From a bacterium (GTDB lineage: Bacteria; Hydrogenedentota; Hydrogenedentia; Hydrogenedentiales; SLHB01): a stretch of DNA of 6,513 bases. Location of the stretch: contig JAAEQP010000687.1 in the NCBI GenBank assembly GCA_024231375.1, positions 1 to 6,513 on the forward strand. Direction: 5' to 3'. Positions 1 to 6,513 of the stretch are shown one piece after another (within the stretch, counting starts at the first letter, position 1; each line of letters starts with the position of its first letter). The notes under the pieces were generated by a model, which was not told where the DNA came from, did no database searches, and worked only from the letters and a program-made list of their open reading frames with translations. The position numbers and the translations under genes are program-made.

Positions 1-35
1 CTCGGTGGACCGCATCGAGAACCCGCGCACCACGA

Positions 36-65
36 ATGCAATCGCGCCGCCCAGTGTGCTACACT
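36..65 (+). promoter_or_regulatory. Probable extended -10 promoter for the XPB-addB-addA operon
   Basis: The bases TGCTACACT at 57-65 form an extended -10 element: a TG dinucleotide, one base, then TACACT, which matches TATAAT at four of six positions. A weak -35 candidate, ATGCAA, lies at 36-41 with an 18-base spacer and matches TTGACA at three of six. The ATG of the helicase gene begins only 8 bases after the -10 element, so transcription would start about at the initiation codon. No purine-rich ribosome binding site lies between them. Both observations point to a leaderless or near-leaderless mRNA. The rest of 1-73 shows no supportable gene. The call rests on motif matching only. Confidence 0.5.
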
Positions 66-73
66 TCCGTTCT

Positions 74-1798
74 ATGACTTCCGATGCAGACAAGCCCCTG
101 ATCGTGCAGTCCGACCGGTCTATTCTGCTTGAGACGGACGGTCCTTGTTTCGAGGATGCCCGCGACAGCATTGCCGCGTTTGCGGAGCTGTTGAAGTCGC
201 CGGAGCACATCCACACCTACCGAATCACGCCGCTATCCCTCTGGAACGCCGCGGCCTCGGGCATGGACGCACCCGAGATCGTCGCCCACCTGGAGCGGTT
301 CAGCAAATACGAAGTTCCCCAGAACGTCATCGCCGAAATCAGAGACACGGTGGCGCGCTACGGGCGCATCAAGCTCTACAAGGAACCCGACGGGCAACTG
401 GTTCTTCAATCCGAAGACAGCCTGCTCATCACCGAGTTGCTGAACCAGAAGACCTTGCAGCCCTACATCTCGGGATCGCCGGACGGCCACCGCATCTTCG
501 TGAGCCCCGAGAATCGTGGTAATGCAAAAAGCGCCCTCATCAAGATCGGGTTCCCCGTCGAAGATTTGGCCGGCTACATCGAAGGGGCGCCGCTTGAGTT
601 CGTTCTACGCGATGAAGCCCTGTGCGGAAAAGCCTTCGGCCTCCGCAAGTATCAGTTGGAGGCCATCGGCGCGTTCCACATGAATGGGTCGAACCACGGC
701 GGAAGCGGCGTAGTCGTGCTGCCGTGCGGCGCAGGCAAAACCGTGGTGGCCATCGGCGCCATTCATGCCCTGCAAACACAGACCCTCGTACTTACGACCA
801 ATACCGTCGCATTGCGTCAGTGGAAGAGCGAACTTCTCGACAAGACCACCCTGACCGAGGACAAGATCGGCGAGTACAGCGGCGAGTCGAAGGAGATTCG
901 GCCCGTGACGCTGGCCACCTACCAGGTGCTCACGTACCGGAAGGCCAAGGACAGCCCCTTTGTCCACTTCAGCCTCTTCGACGACGGCCACTGGGGCCTC
1001 ATCGTCTACGACGAGGTGCATCTCCTCCCCGCACCGGTGTTTCGCGCAACAGCCGCGCTCCAGGCGCGGCGCCGTCTCGGACTGACCGCCACCTTGGTGC
1101 GCGAAGATGCGCGCGAGGACGATGTCTTCAGCCTCATCGGCCCGAAGAAGTACGACGTGCCGTGGAAGGTGCTGGAGAAGCAGGGATGGATCGCTCAGGC
1201 CCTTTGCACGGAAGTGCGCGTGCCGTTGATCGACGAGGACCGGTACCGGTACGCAATCTCCGACAAGCGTAAGAAGTTCCGCATCGCATCGACCAATCCC
1301 ACGAAGGACACGCTGTGCGAACAACTGGTGAAGAAGCACGAGGGCGACAATATCCTCATCATTGGCCAGTATCTCGACCAGTTGAAAATCCTGGCGAAAC
1401 GGTTCAAAGTGCCCATCATCACGGGGCAAACGCCGAACAAGAAGCGCGAGGAACTGTATAGCGCGTTTCGCGAAGGCGAATGCAAACTGATGATCGTATC
1501 GAAGGTGGCGAACTTCGCCATCGACCTGCCCGACGCCAATGTGGCCATCCAAGTTTCGGGCACCTTCGGCTCGCGCCAGGAAGAGGCCCAGCGCCTCGGC
1601 CGCATCCTGCGTCCCAAGGAGGACAACTCGCTGGCCCGGTTCTACTCGCTCGTGTCGCGCGACACGTGCGACCAGGACTACAGCGTGAAGCGCCAGCTTT
1701 TCCTGACGGAACAAGGCTACCGGTACGAGATTCGCAACGCCGAAGAGATTGGACCGGAAGTGGCCCCGGAAGGAGCCGCATCGGCTCAGGACATCTGA
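74..1798 (+). CDS. XPB/Rad25-type SF2 DNA helicase
   Basis: This 574-residue protein is a bacterial homologue of XPB (ERCC3/Ssl2), an ATP-dependent 3'-5' DNA helicase and translocase that opens DNA in nucleotide excision repair and in eukaryotic TFIIH. The N-terminal part (about 1-135) has the family's typical opening, PLIVQSDRSILLE at 8-20 and HTYRITPLSLWNAA at 47-60. The helicase core follows: Walker A LPCGAGKT at 216-223, DEVH box at 313-316, motif III TAT at 338-340 and the XPB-specific RED motif at 343-345. The segment after it (DDVFSLIGPKKYDVPW) corresponds to the thumb region. The second RecA-like domain carries motif VI QRLGRILRP at 506-514. All key residues are present and the length is usual for bacterial XPB. 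I chose ATG 74 because family similarity begins just after it. An in-frame GTG at 5 would add 23 residues that lack family features and overlap the promoter. The gene ends one base before addB. Its cellular role here is inferred; the family assignment is firm. Confidence 0.95.
   Translation: MTSDADKPLIVQSDRSILLETDGPCFEDARDSIAAFAELLKSPEHIHTYRITPLSLWNAAASGMDAPEIVAHLERFSKYEVPQNVIAEIRDTVARYGRIKLYKEPDGQLVLQSEDSLLITELLNQKTLQPYISGSPDGHRIFVSPENRGNAKSALIKIGFPVEDLAGYIEGAPLEFVLRDEALCGKAFGLRKYQLEAIGAFHMNGSNHGGSGVVVLPCGAGKTVVAIGAIHALQTQTLVLTTNTVALRQWKSELLDKTTLTEDKIGEYSGESKEIRPVTLATYQVLTYRKAKDSPFVHFSLFDDGHWGLIVYDEVHLLPAPVFRATAALQARRRLGLTATLVREDAREDDVFSLIGPKKYDVPWKVLEKQGWIAQALCTEVRVPLIDEDRYRYAISDKRKKFRIASTNPTKDTLCEQLVKKHEGDNILIIGQYLDQLKILAKRFKVPIITGQTPNKKREELYSAFREGECKLMIVSKVANFAIDLPDANVAIQVSGTFGSRQEEAQRLGRILRPKEDNSLARFYSLVSRDTCDQDYSVKRQLFLTEQGYRYEIRNAEEIGPEVAPEGAASAQDI
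1788..1791 (+). promoter_or_regulatory. Ribosome binding site of addB inside the end of the XPB gene
   Basis: AGGA lies 8 bases before ATG 1800 and within the last codons of the upstream gene. It supports ATG 1800 over the in-frame TTG at 1749, which would overlap the helicase gene by 50 bases. A stronger AGGAG at 1771-1775 is 24 bases away and too distant to serve this start. Confidence 0.55.
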
Positions 1799-1799
1799 T

Positions 1800-4700
1800 A
1801 TGGCCACGGTGCGTATGCTGTGCGGTCCTCAGCGGTCGAAACGCGCACGCACCACCCACAACCTCATCGCCGCAAACCCGGACCGCTCCGTCCTTCTGGT
1901 TCCCACGCGCCCCTTGGCGCGACAGCGCACCGAAACTCTCCTCCTCGACCACGACATGCCCGGCGCATGGGGCAGACCGGTTCTAACGTTCCAGGATTTC
2001 GCCTCGGACATACTCCGCCAGGGCGGAACGAATGCACTCGGCCGCGATCTCTCCCCCATCTCCGACTTCGAACGCCGGTTGCTCCTCACAAGTGCAGTAC
2101 GCACCCTTGCCGGCGAAGGCACGCTTGCCCCATACGACGATGTGGCGGATACACCGGGGTTCGTGGCGCACATGCTGCGCACCATCACACAACTCAAGCA
2201 GGCCGCCATCGAACCGGGGGAATTCCGGAAGCGCATGGCGCGCAGGGAACGCGCCGCCAGCATCGACACCGTTGTGGCCTCCGTGTACGAGGCGTACCAG
2301 GAAGCGCTCATCCAAGCGGATGCATACGATCTGGTGGGGGTCTACTGGGAAGCGGCCCTGCTGTGCGGCGACGACCCTCTCGCGCTTCGCGAAGTCGACG
2401 TACTTATCCTGGACGCCTTCGACGACTTCACCCCCTCCGAATTCCGACTCTTGAGCGCCATCGAACCGCATGTGCGCGAACTGGTGTTTGGCATGTGCCT
2501 CAACCGTGGGGCGCCGAGTCAGGGCGACCTGTATGCCTTGCCCGAGGCGACGGCGCAAGCGATTGTCAGTACCTTCCACGACGTGACTGTAGAGGAATGT
2601 CCGGAAGCCCCCCAGGAACGATTGTCTGAATTCGTGGCCTCCGAGATGTTCTGGCGGGACGTGCCGGCACTTCCGGCGGATGCAGTCCCCAATGTGGCTC
2701 TGGCGCCGTGCGCGGGCCACGTCCATGAAGCAGAAACCATCGGCCGCCGAATCAAATCCCTCCTGCTCGAGGGAAATGTCGGTGCGGACGAGGTCGCCGT
2801 GGTGTACCGCGACTGCTCGGAAGCCGCGGGCACGGTTCGCGCCGTGTTCTCGGAGTTTGGGATCCCGGTCCGGTTCCCCGAATCGGCCCGCCTTGCCGAG
2901 AGTGCTGTGATGGGGCTGCTCCTGGACCTTCTGGAATCCCTCGACGACTGGCCGCGTGACGCGGTGGTTGATGTGGTGGGGTCGCCCTGGTTTCAGCCCG
3001 AAGGAGGGCCCGCGGCAGCCCGGCAGACAGCGTTCCGCGCATTGTCGCACCATGCCCGCGTCGTTGCGGGCGAGAAAGACTGGTTCCGGCACGTCCAGCA
3101 TCTCGCAGAACGCTTGGATCGGGCGGACAGCGAGGAAACGGATGCCATCGCCGCGCACATCCCGGATGCCCATGCCTGCACCCTCGCCCTGATAGAAGCG
3201 CTGATTCGGTTCAGGGAGATTGCCGCCCTGTTTCCGCGCACCGGTACGGCCGACACGTTCCTCCGGGGGATATCCGACGCGATCGGCCTGTTGGGCGTGG
3301 CTCAGGCGCTTGAGGACGACTCTCGTGTGGCGATGTCCGTGCGTGCCCGTGAGACGCGAGCGGTTGACGCGCTGCACGAACTCCTCGGATTGGTCGGTCC
3401 TTCCTTCCGCCTTGTCCATGCCGGCAGCGACGTCACCCGCCGCGAATTCGTGGCCCTGTTTCGGCAGGCCCTACGCGACACCCCTTGGCCTGAACCGGGA
3501 CCAACGGGTCCGGCCGTGCATTGCCTGTCCGCAGACAGAGTCAGACAACTCCGCTTCGATCACGTATTCTTCGCGGGAGTGAACGAAGGTAGCGTCCCCC
3601 GCCCACCCGCGACGAGCGCCGTCTACGGCGATCAAGATTTGGACGAGTTTGAACGCCTCGGCATCCCCGTGGACGACAAGCGGAAACATGCCGAACGGGA
3701 ACGCCTCCTGTTCCATCATGTGGTGAGCGTAGCGCGCAGCCACCTTCACATCAGTTGGTGTACCTTGGCACGGGATGGAAGGCCCGCAAGCCCAAGCCCC
3801 TTCGTGGACGACGTGCGCGACCTGTTGAAGGACGCTGCCGTGGTCCACCCCGATCCGCACGCGTCGTCGTTTGTACCGGACCCCACTGACGTTTCCAGTG
3901 AGCGGGATCTGCTCAACACAGCCATGACCCAAGGTGTAGAGATGGCGGGCGTGGGGCTCGATGACCGCCTCGCATCCGTGAAGGCACGGGCAACGGTCGA
4001 GGCTCAACGGCAGAGTCCGCGGCCTTTCGGTCCGTATGACGGGGTTCTGTCCGATGATGCACTCGTCGCCACCGTGGCGGACACCTACGGCCGGGAGCAT
4101 CAATTCAGCGCCAGCCAACTGGAAGCATACGCGGGCTGTCCCTTCCGATTCTTCGTGGCGCGGATTCTCGAGATCGACGAGGTGGAAATCCCCGTTGAGG
4201 AATTCGACGCGCGTGTGCGTGGCCTGATTCTCCACGAAATCCTTGAACGGTTCCATCGCGCCTTTCGAGGGAGATCGGTAATGGATATCGAGCCGGACGA
4301 GGCTTCGGCGGCCATGCACGGCATCGTTGAAGAAGTGTTCGCGCGCCGGGCACGCCAGAGCGTGACGGCGCCGGATGGCGTGGTCCGGGTAGAGCGTGAA
4401 CGGATGGCCACCGTATTGACCCGCTATCTCCGCATCGAGCGCGAGTTCGGTGAAGCCGACTGGAAACCCACCGAGTTCGAGGTGAGTTTCGGCACCGTGC
4501 GCGGCGCTGCGCCGGAACCACCGTCGCGGGAAGACCCCTTCGTACTCACCACGCCTGGAGGTCCCGTCCTCGTCAACGGACGCATTGACCGCATTGACGT
4601 TCGCGACGACGCCCTTCGTATCCTGGACTACAAGACCACCGTCAGGACACAACCGAAGGACATCCTGGCAGGCACGTCGCTGCAACTGGGGCTGTACGCA

Positions 4701-5015
4701 TTGGCGGTCGAGGGGCTGCTATTCGAAAACGCGCCGTGCGACGAGGCGTGGTTCGCGGCCGTGGGGCGTCCCCGGAAGAAGTGGCGCGAGGCCCTCGCCA
4801 AGAAGGCAAAGAAAGCGCCGTGGGCCGAGCGGGATTCCATTCTGCGCCAGGCTGTCTCGAAGGCCGTGGCAGGCATCCGTTCGGGCCACTTCCCCCCCGC
4901 GCCCAAAGACGATGGCTGCAAATACTGCCCATGCAGCGGCGTGTGCCGCTACGAACCCGGGCGTATGCGGCGGAAGCAGGGCGATACCGGCGCCGAAGGG
5001 GAGGGTCGTCCATGA
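1800..5015 (+). CDS. addB: AddB-like helicase-nuclease subunit
   Basis: This 1071-residue protein resembles AddB, the partner of AddA in the helicase-nuclease that processes double-strand breaks for RecA-dependent recombination. The N-terminal half is laid out like an SF1 motor: a degenerate Walker A region (CGPQRSKRART, 8-18), then VDVLILDAFDDFTP at 199-212, equivalent to motif II and typical of AddB. HEAETIGRRIKSLL (from 309) and FDHVFFAGVNEGSVPRP (586-602) are further AddB/RecC-type signatures. The C-terminal nuclease is of the PD-(D/E)XK RecB/AddB type: GRIDRID at 927-933, DYK with D943 and K945, and QxxxY with Q962 and Y966. Cysteines 780 (in GCPFRFF), 1040, 1043 and 1049 have the C...CxxCx5C spacing that holds a 4Fe-4S cluster in AddB. 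Length is close to known AddB proteins. The Walker A region lacks the GK(S/T) core, so ATP hydrolysis by this subunit is unlikely, as in other non-motor partners of this group. Start ATG 1800 follows the upstream stop by one base; the stop overlaps addA. AddB is the best name; a more distant AddB/RexB-like branch is possible. Confidence 0.9.
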   Translation: MATVRMLCGPQRSKRARTTHNLIAANPDRSVLLVPTRPLARQRTETLLLDHDMPGAWGRPVLTFQDFASDILRQGGTNALGRDLSPISDFERRLLLTSAVRTLAGEGTLAPYDDVADTPGFVAHMLRTITQLKQAAIEPGEFRKRMARRERAASIDTVVASVYEAYQEALIQADAYDLVGVYWEAALLCGDDPLALREVDVLILDAFDDFTPSEFRLLSAIEPHVRELVFGMCLNRGAPSQGDLYALPEATAQAIVSTFHDVTVEECPEAPQERLSEFVASEMFWRDVPALPADAVPNVALAPCAGHVHEAETIGRRIKSLLLEGNVGADEVAVVYRDCSEAAGTVRAVFSEFGIPVRFPESARLAESAVMGLLLDLLESLDDWPRDAVVDVVGSPWFQPEGGPAAARQTAFRALSHHARVVAGEKDWFRHVQHLAERLDRADSEETDAIAAHIPDAHACTLALIEALIRFREIAALFPRTGTADTFLRGISDAIGLLGVAQALEDDSRVAMSVRARETRAVDALHELLGLVGPSFRLVHAGSDVTRREFVALFRQALRDTPWPEPGPTGPAVHCLSADRVRQLRFDHVFFAGVNEGSVPRPPATSAVYGDQDLDEFERLGIPVDDKRKHAERERLLFHHVVSVARSHLHISWCTLARDGRPASPSPFVDDVRDLLKDAAVVHPDPHASSFVPDPTDVSSERDLLNTAMTQGVEMAGVGLDDRLASVKARATVEAQRQSPRPFGPYDGVLSDDALVATVADTYGREHQFSASQLEAYAGCPFRFFVARILEIDEVEIPVEEFDARVRGLILHEILERFHRAFRGRSVMDIEPDEASAAMHGIVEEVFARRARQSVTAPDGVVRVERERMATVLTRYLRIEREFGEADWKPTEFEVSFGTVRGAAPEPPSREDPFVLTTPGGPVLVNGRIDRIDVRDDALRILDYKTTVRTQPKDILAGTSLQLGLYALAVEGLLFENAPCDEAWFAAVGRPRKKWREALAKKAKKAPWAERDSILRQAVSKAVAGIRSGHFPPAPKDDGCKYCPCSGVCRYEPGRMRRKQGDTGAEGEGRP
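4892..4898 (+). other. C_CCC_CCC run, possible -1 slippery site near the addB 3' end
   Basis: Seven consecutive C bases are positioned so that the addB frame reads CCC CCC (Pro1032, Pro1033) after a preceding C, the X_XXX_XXX arrangement of -1 slippage sites. A -1 shift would read on from 4898 for 38 codons with no stop and join the addA frame at its ATG, giving an AddB-AddA fusion that lacks the last three cluster cysteines. No stimulatory structure was established, and open alternative frames are common at this GC content, so function is speculative. Confidence 0.2.
5000..5004 (+). promoter_or_regulatory. Strong ribosome binding site of addA
   Basis: GGAGG ends 7 bases before ATG 5012, within the last codons of addB. 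It is a full Shine-Dalgarno core at ideal spacing and, with the ATGA stop-start overlap at 5012-5015, supports both this start and translational coupling between the two subunits. Confidence 0.8.
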
Positions 5016-6513
5016 GGCCCACCGACGCACAGGAACGCGCCATCACGACCATCGACCGGGATGTGTGCGTGGACGCGGGAGCCGGGTCTGGAAAGACCCG
5101 TGTGCTCATAGGCCGCATTATGTACCTTCTCCAGCAGAAGCACGCGACCTTGGACGAAATCGTGGCCATCACGTTCACCGAGAAGGCGGCGTCGGAAATG
5201 AAGGAGCGGCTGCGCCGGTCGTGCCGCGAGCAAGCGCCTCGGGACGACTCGGACCGCATGACCTTCTGGCGCGATATCGAGCGCCGCGTCGACACAGCCC
5301 GCATTTCGACGATTCACGGGTTCTGCATGAACCTGCTGAAACAGAATGCCTTCAGCGCCGGCTTGGACCCCGAATTCGCCATGCTGTCGGAAGCGGAATC
5401 CCATCTGCTTCGTAGCGAAACCGTCCAGGAAACCGTGCATCGCCTGTTGGACGAGGAAGACGAGGCCGCCACGCGATTGGCCGTTGAACTGGGCACCGGA
5501 CGTCTGTCAACGGAATTGCGCGGGATGCTCAACCAGACTGCTTCCCTCGAACGCATTGTCTCGTCACCCGACTACGCCGACCCGGAAGCTCTGGCTCGCC
5601 GCTGGGAGGAATGGGTCGCTCCGCGCAGGCACGCCCTGTGTGTCGACCTCCAAGCGAAGCTACGCGCGGCTGAAGGATGCTGCACGAAGACGGATGACCG
5701 CCGTGAGGTCCTGCGACAAAACCTGACCCGCATTCTGGATGCGGTGCTCTCCGCGGATGACCCAACGGCCGCCTGCGCCGCCATGGCGGAAGTCGGGGGA
5801 CTCACGGCGCGGGGCGGGTCCAAGAAGAACTGGACGTCCGAGGACGCCTGGCAAGAGGTCAAGGATGTGCTGGACGGGCTTCGTGAGGCCGCTTCCTGGG
5901 CGGCCGAGGGCCATGCACTAGGCGCTATTGGCCTGAAGTCGGCGCAGCTTGCGTGCGACTTGGTATCGACCTACCGCCATGTGGCGACGGCCTTCGAGGA
6001 AGCGAAACAGGCGCGCAACGCCTTCGCCTTCGACGACCTGATCCTCATTGCGCTCAGCATCTTGCGGGACAACGACGAGGTCCGTAGCCGCGTGGCGCAA
6101 GGCATCAAGCATCTACTCATCGACGAGTTTCAGGACACCGATTCGCGGCAACTCGAAATCGCGCGGCTGTTGACCGGCGACACCGAGGGGCCGCGCCTCT
6201 TCATCGTGGGCGACGCCAAACAATCCATCTACCGGTTCCGGGGTGCGGAGGTGGAGGTGTTCGGCGACGCGCGCCAGGACACGCAGGAGCAGATCGTCCT
6301 GAAGGACAACTTCCGCACGCTTCCGGATGTCCTGGAGTTCGTGAACGACCTGTTTGCCCGTTCCGGGCTGTTGCACCGCGTGGAACCCGAATACCGGCAT
6401 TTGGAACCGTTCCGCACGCCGGTGGACGAGGCGCGTGTCGAAGTGCTGGCCGTACCGGGCATGGATGGCGCCAACACGGACGACTACCGAGAGCACGAGG
6501 CGGAAATGATCGC
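5012..6513 (+). CDS. addA: AddA/RecB-like UvrD-family helicase, N-terminal part
   Basis: The frame stays open from ATG 5012 to the right edge, giving 500 complete codons, a little under half of a usual AddA (about 1100-1250 residues). AddA is the ATP-driven 3'-5' motor of the AddAB complex and usually carries a second nuclease domain at its C-terminus. Visible SF1A motifs are in order: Q motif with Gln7, Walker A AGAGSGKT at 22-29, motif Ia TFTEKAASEMKERL from 54, motif Ib STIHGFC at 99-105, Walker B DEFQDT at 371-376, motif III GDAKQSIYRFRG at 400-411 and motif IV DNFRT at 432-436. All key residues are intact. The 260 residues between motifs Ib and II are the 1B region, less conserved, rich in charged residues and with a cysteine pair (GCCTK, about 224). 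The start overlaps the addB stop by four bases and has a strong GGAGG. The adjacent AddB homologue favours AddA over RecB or UvrD/PcrA. The nuclease half lies outside the window, so it is not confirmed. Confidence 0.93.
   Translation, partial: MRPTDAQERAITTIDRDVCVDAGAGSGKTRVLIGRIMYLLQQKHATLDEIVAITFTEKAASEMKERLRRSCREQAPRDDSDRMTFWRDIERRVDTARISTIHGFCMNLLKQNAFSAGLDPEFAMLSEAESHLLRSETVQETVHRLLDEEDEAATRLAVELGTGRLSTELRGMLNQTASLERIVSSPDYADPEALARRWEEWVAPRRHALCVDLQAKLRAAEGCCTKTDDRREVLRQNLTRILDAVLSADDPTAACAAMAEVGGLTARGGSKKNWTSEDAWQEVKDVLDGLREAASWAAEGHALGAIGLKSAQLACDLVSTYRHVATAFEEAKQARNAFAFDDLILIALSILRDNDEVRSRVAQGIKHLLIDEFQDTDSRQLEIARLLTGDTEGPRLFIVGDAKQSIYRFRGAEVEVFGDARQDTQEQIVLKDNFRTLPDVLEFVNDLFARSGLLHRVEPEYRHLEPFRTPVDEARVEVLAVPGMDGANTDDYREHEAEMI

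Noticed and set aside
5..73. GTG at 5 as start of the XPB protein
   Set aside because: The 23 added residues have no XPB features and the stretch contains a good -10 element; ATG 74 fits the family N-terminus.
3..77. End of an upstream gene with a TGA at 75-77 overlapping ATG 74
   Set aside because: The frame is open to the left edge, but the 24 visible residues are Arg-rich and uninformative, and the likely promoter in this stretch argues against an upstream partner; too short to decide.
1239..1250. 12-base perfect palindrome ACCGGTACCGGT
   Set aside because: It arises from the repeated Arg-Tyr codons of DRYRY inside the XPB gene; no sign of a binding site.
1749..1799. TTG at 1749 as start of addB
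   Set aside because: It would overlap the XPB gene by 50 bases and add 17 charged residues without family similarity, while ATG 1800 has a spaced AGGA.
605..1807. 400-codon open frame on the minus strand across the XPB gene
   Set aside because: It lies wholly opposite a gene with clear family motifs, its translation shows no recognisable domain, and long antisense frames are expected in GC-rich coding DNA.
1983..3419. 478-codon open frame on the minus strand within addB
   Set aside because: Antisense shadow of a conserved gene; composition is typical of a reversed GC-rich frame and no motif or ribosome site supports it.
4581..4598. Tandem copy of CGCATTGAC
   Set aside because: It encodes the RIDRID part of the conserved nuclease motif, so protein constraint explains it.
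3471..4685. 404-codon open frame on the minus strand within addB
   Set aside because: Opposite the conserved nuclease domain of AddB, with no recognisable protein features.
4585..5415. 276-codon + strand frame spanning the addB-addA junction
   Set aside because: It overlaps conserved parts of both genes in a third frame, and its Arg/Pro/Ala-rich translation has no domain.
1..6513. AGCGG (the Bacillus subtilis Chi sequence) occurring many times
   Set aside because: A 5-base GC-rich word is expected often here, Chi differs between organisms, and the host is unknown, so no inference is possible.

Overview
The window is GC-rich bacterial DNA, fully packed with coding sequence on the + strand. 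It holds three genes in the order XPB-type helicase, AddB-like nuclease subunit, AddA-like helicase subunit. The junctions are one untranslated base (TGA T ATG) and a 4-base ATGA overlap, so the genes almost certainly form one translationally coupled operon. The sequence has no marker that fixes the phylum. A bacterial XPB beside an AddAB pair and the high GC fit several groups, and I do not assign one.

Layout: bases 1-73 hold a short leader with a likely extended -10 promoter only 8 bases from the first ATG, so the mRNA is probably leaderless or nearly so. Bases 74-1798 encode an intact superfamily 2 helicase of the XPB/Rad25/Ssl2 family, with GAGKT, DEVH, RED and QRLGRILR motifs. Bases 1800-5015 encode an AddB-type protein. 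Its N-terminal motor-like half has a degenerate Walker A motif. Its C-terminal half is a RecB/AddB-type nuclease with the DxK and QxxxY residues and four cysteines placed for an iron-sulfur cluster. Bases 5012-6513 encode the first 500 residues of an AddA/RecB-like UvrD-family helicase, with motifs Q to IV intact. It runs off the right edge, so its C-terminal half, where AddA proteins carry a nuclease domain, is not visible.

Together AddA and AddB should form a helicase-nuclease that resects double-strand breaks for recombination. In this pair only AddA appears able to act as the ATP-driven motor. The XPB protein is a 3'-5' type helicase of the nucleotide excision repair and transcription factor family. 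Its place as first gene of an addBA operon is the most interesting feature of the window and suggests a shared DNA repair role. A C_CCC_CCC run in the correct phase near the end of addB leads, on a -1 shift, into the addA frame with no stop. It is worth a check but may be chance.

No RNA genes, mobile elements, CRISPR arrays or terminators were found.
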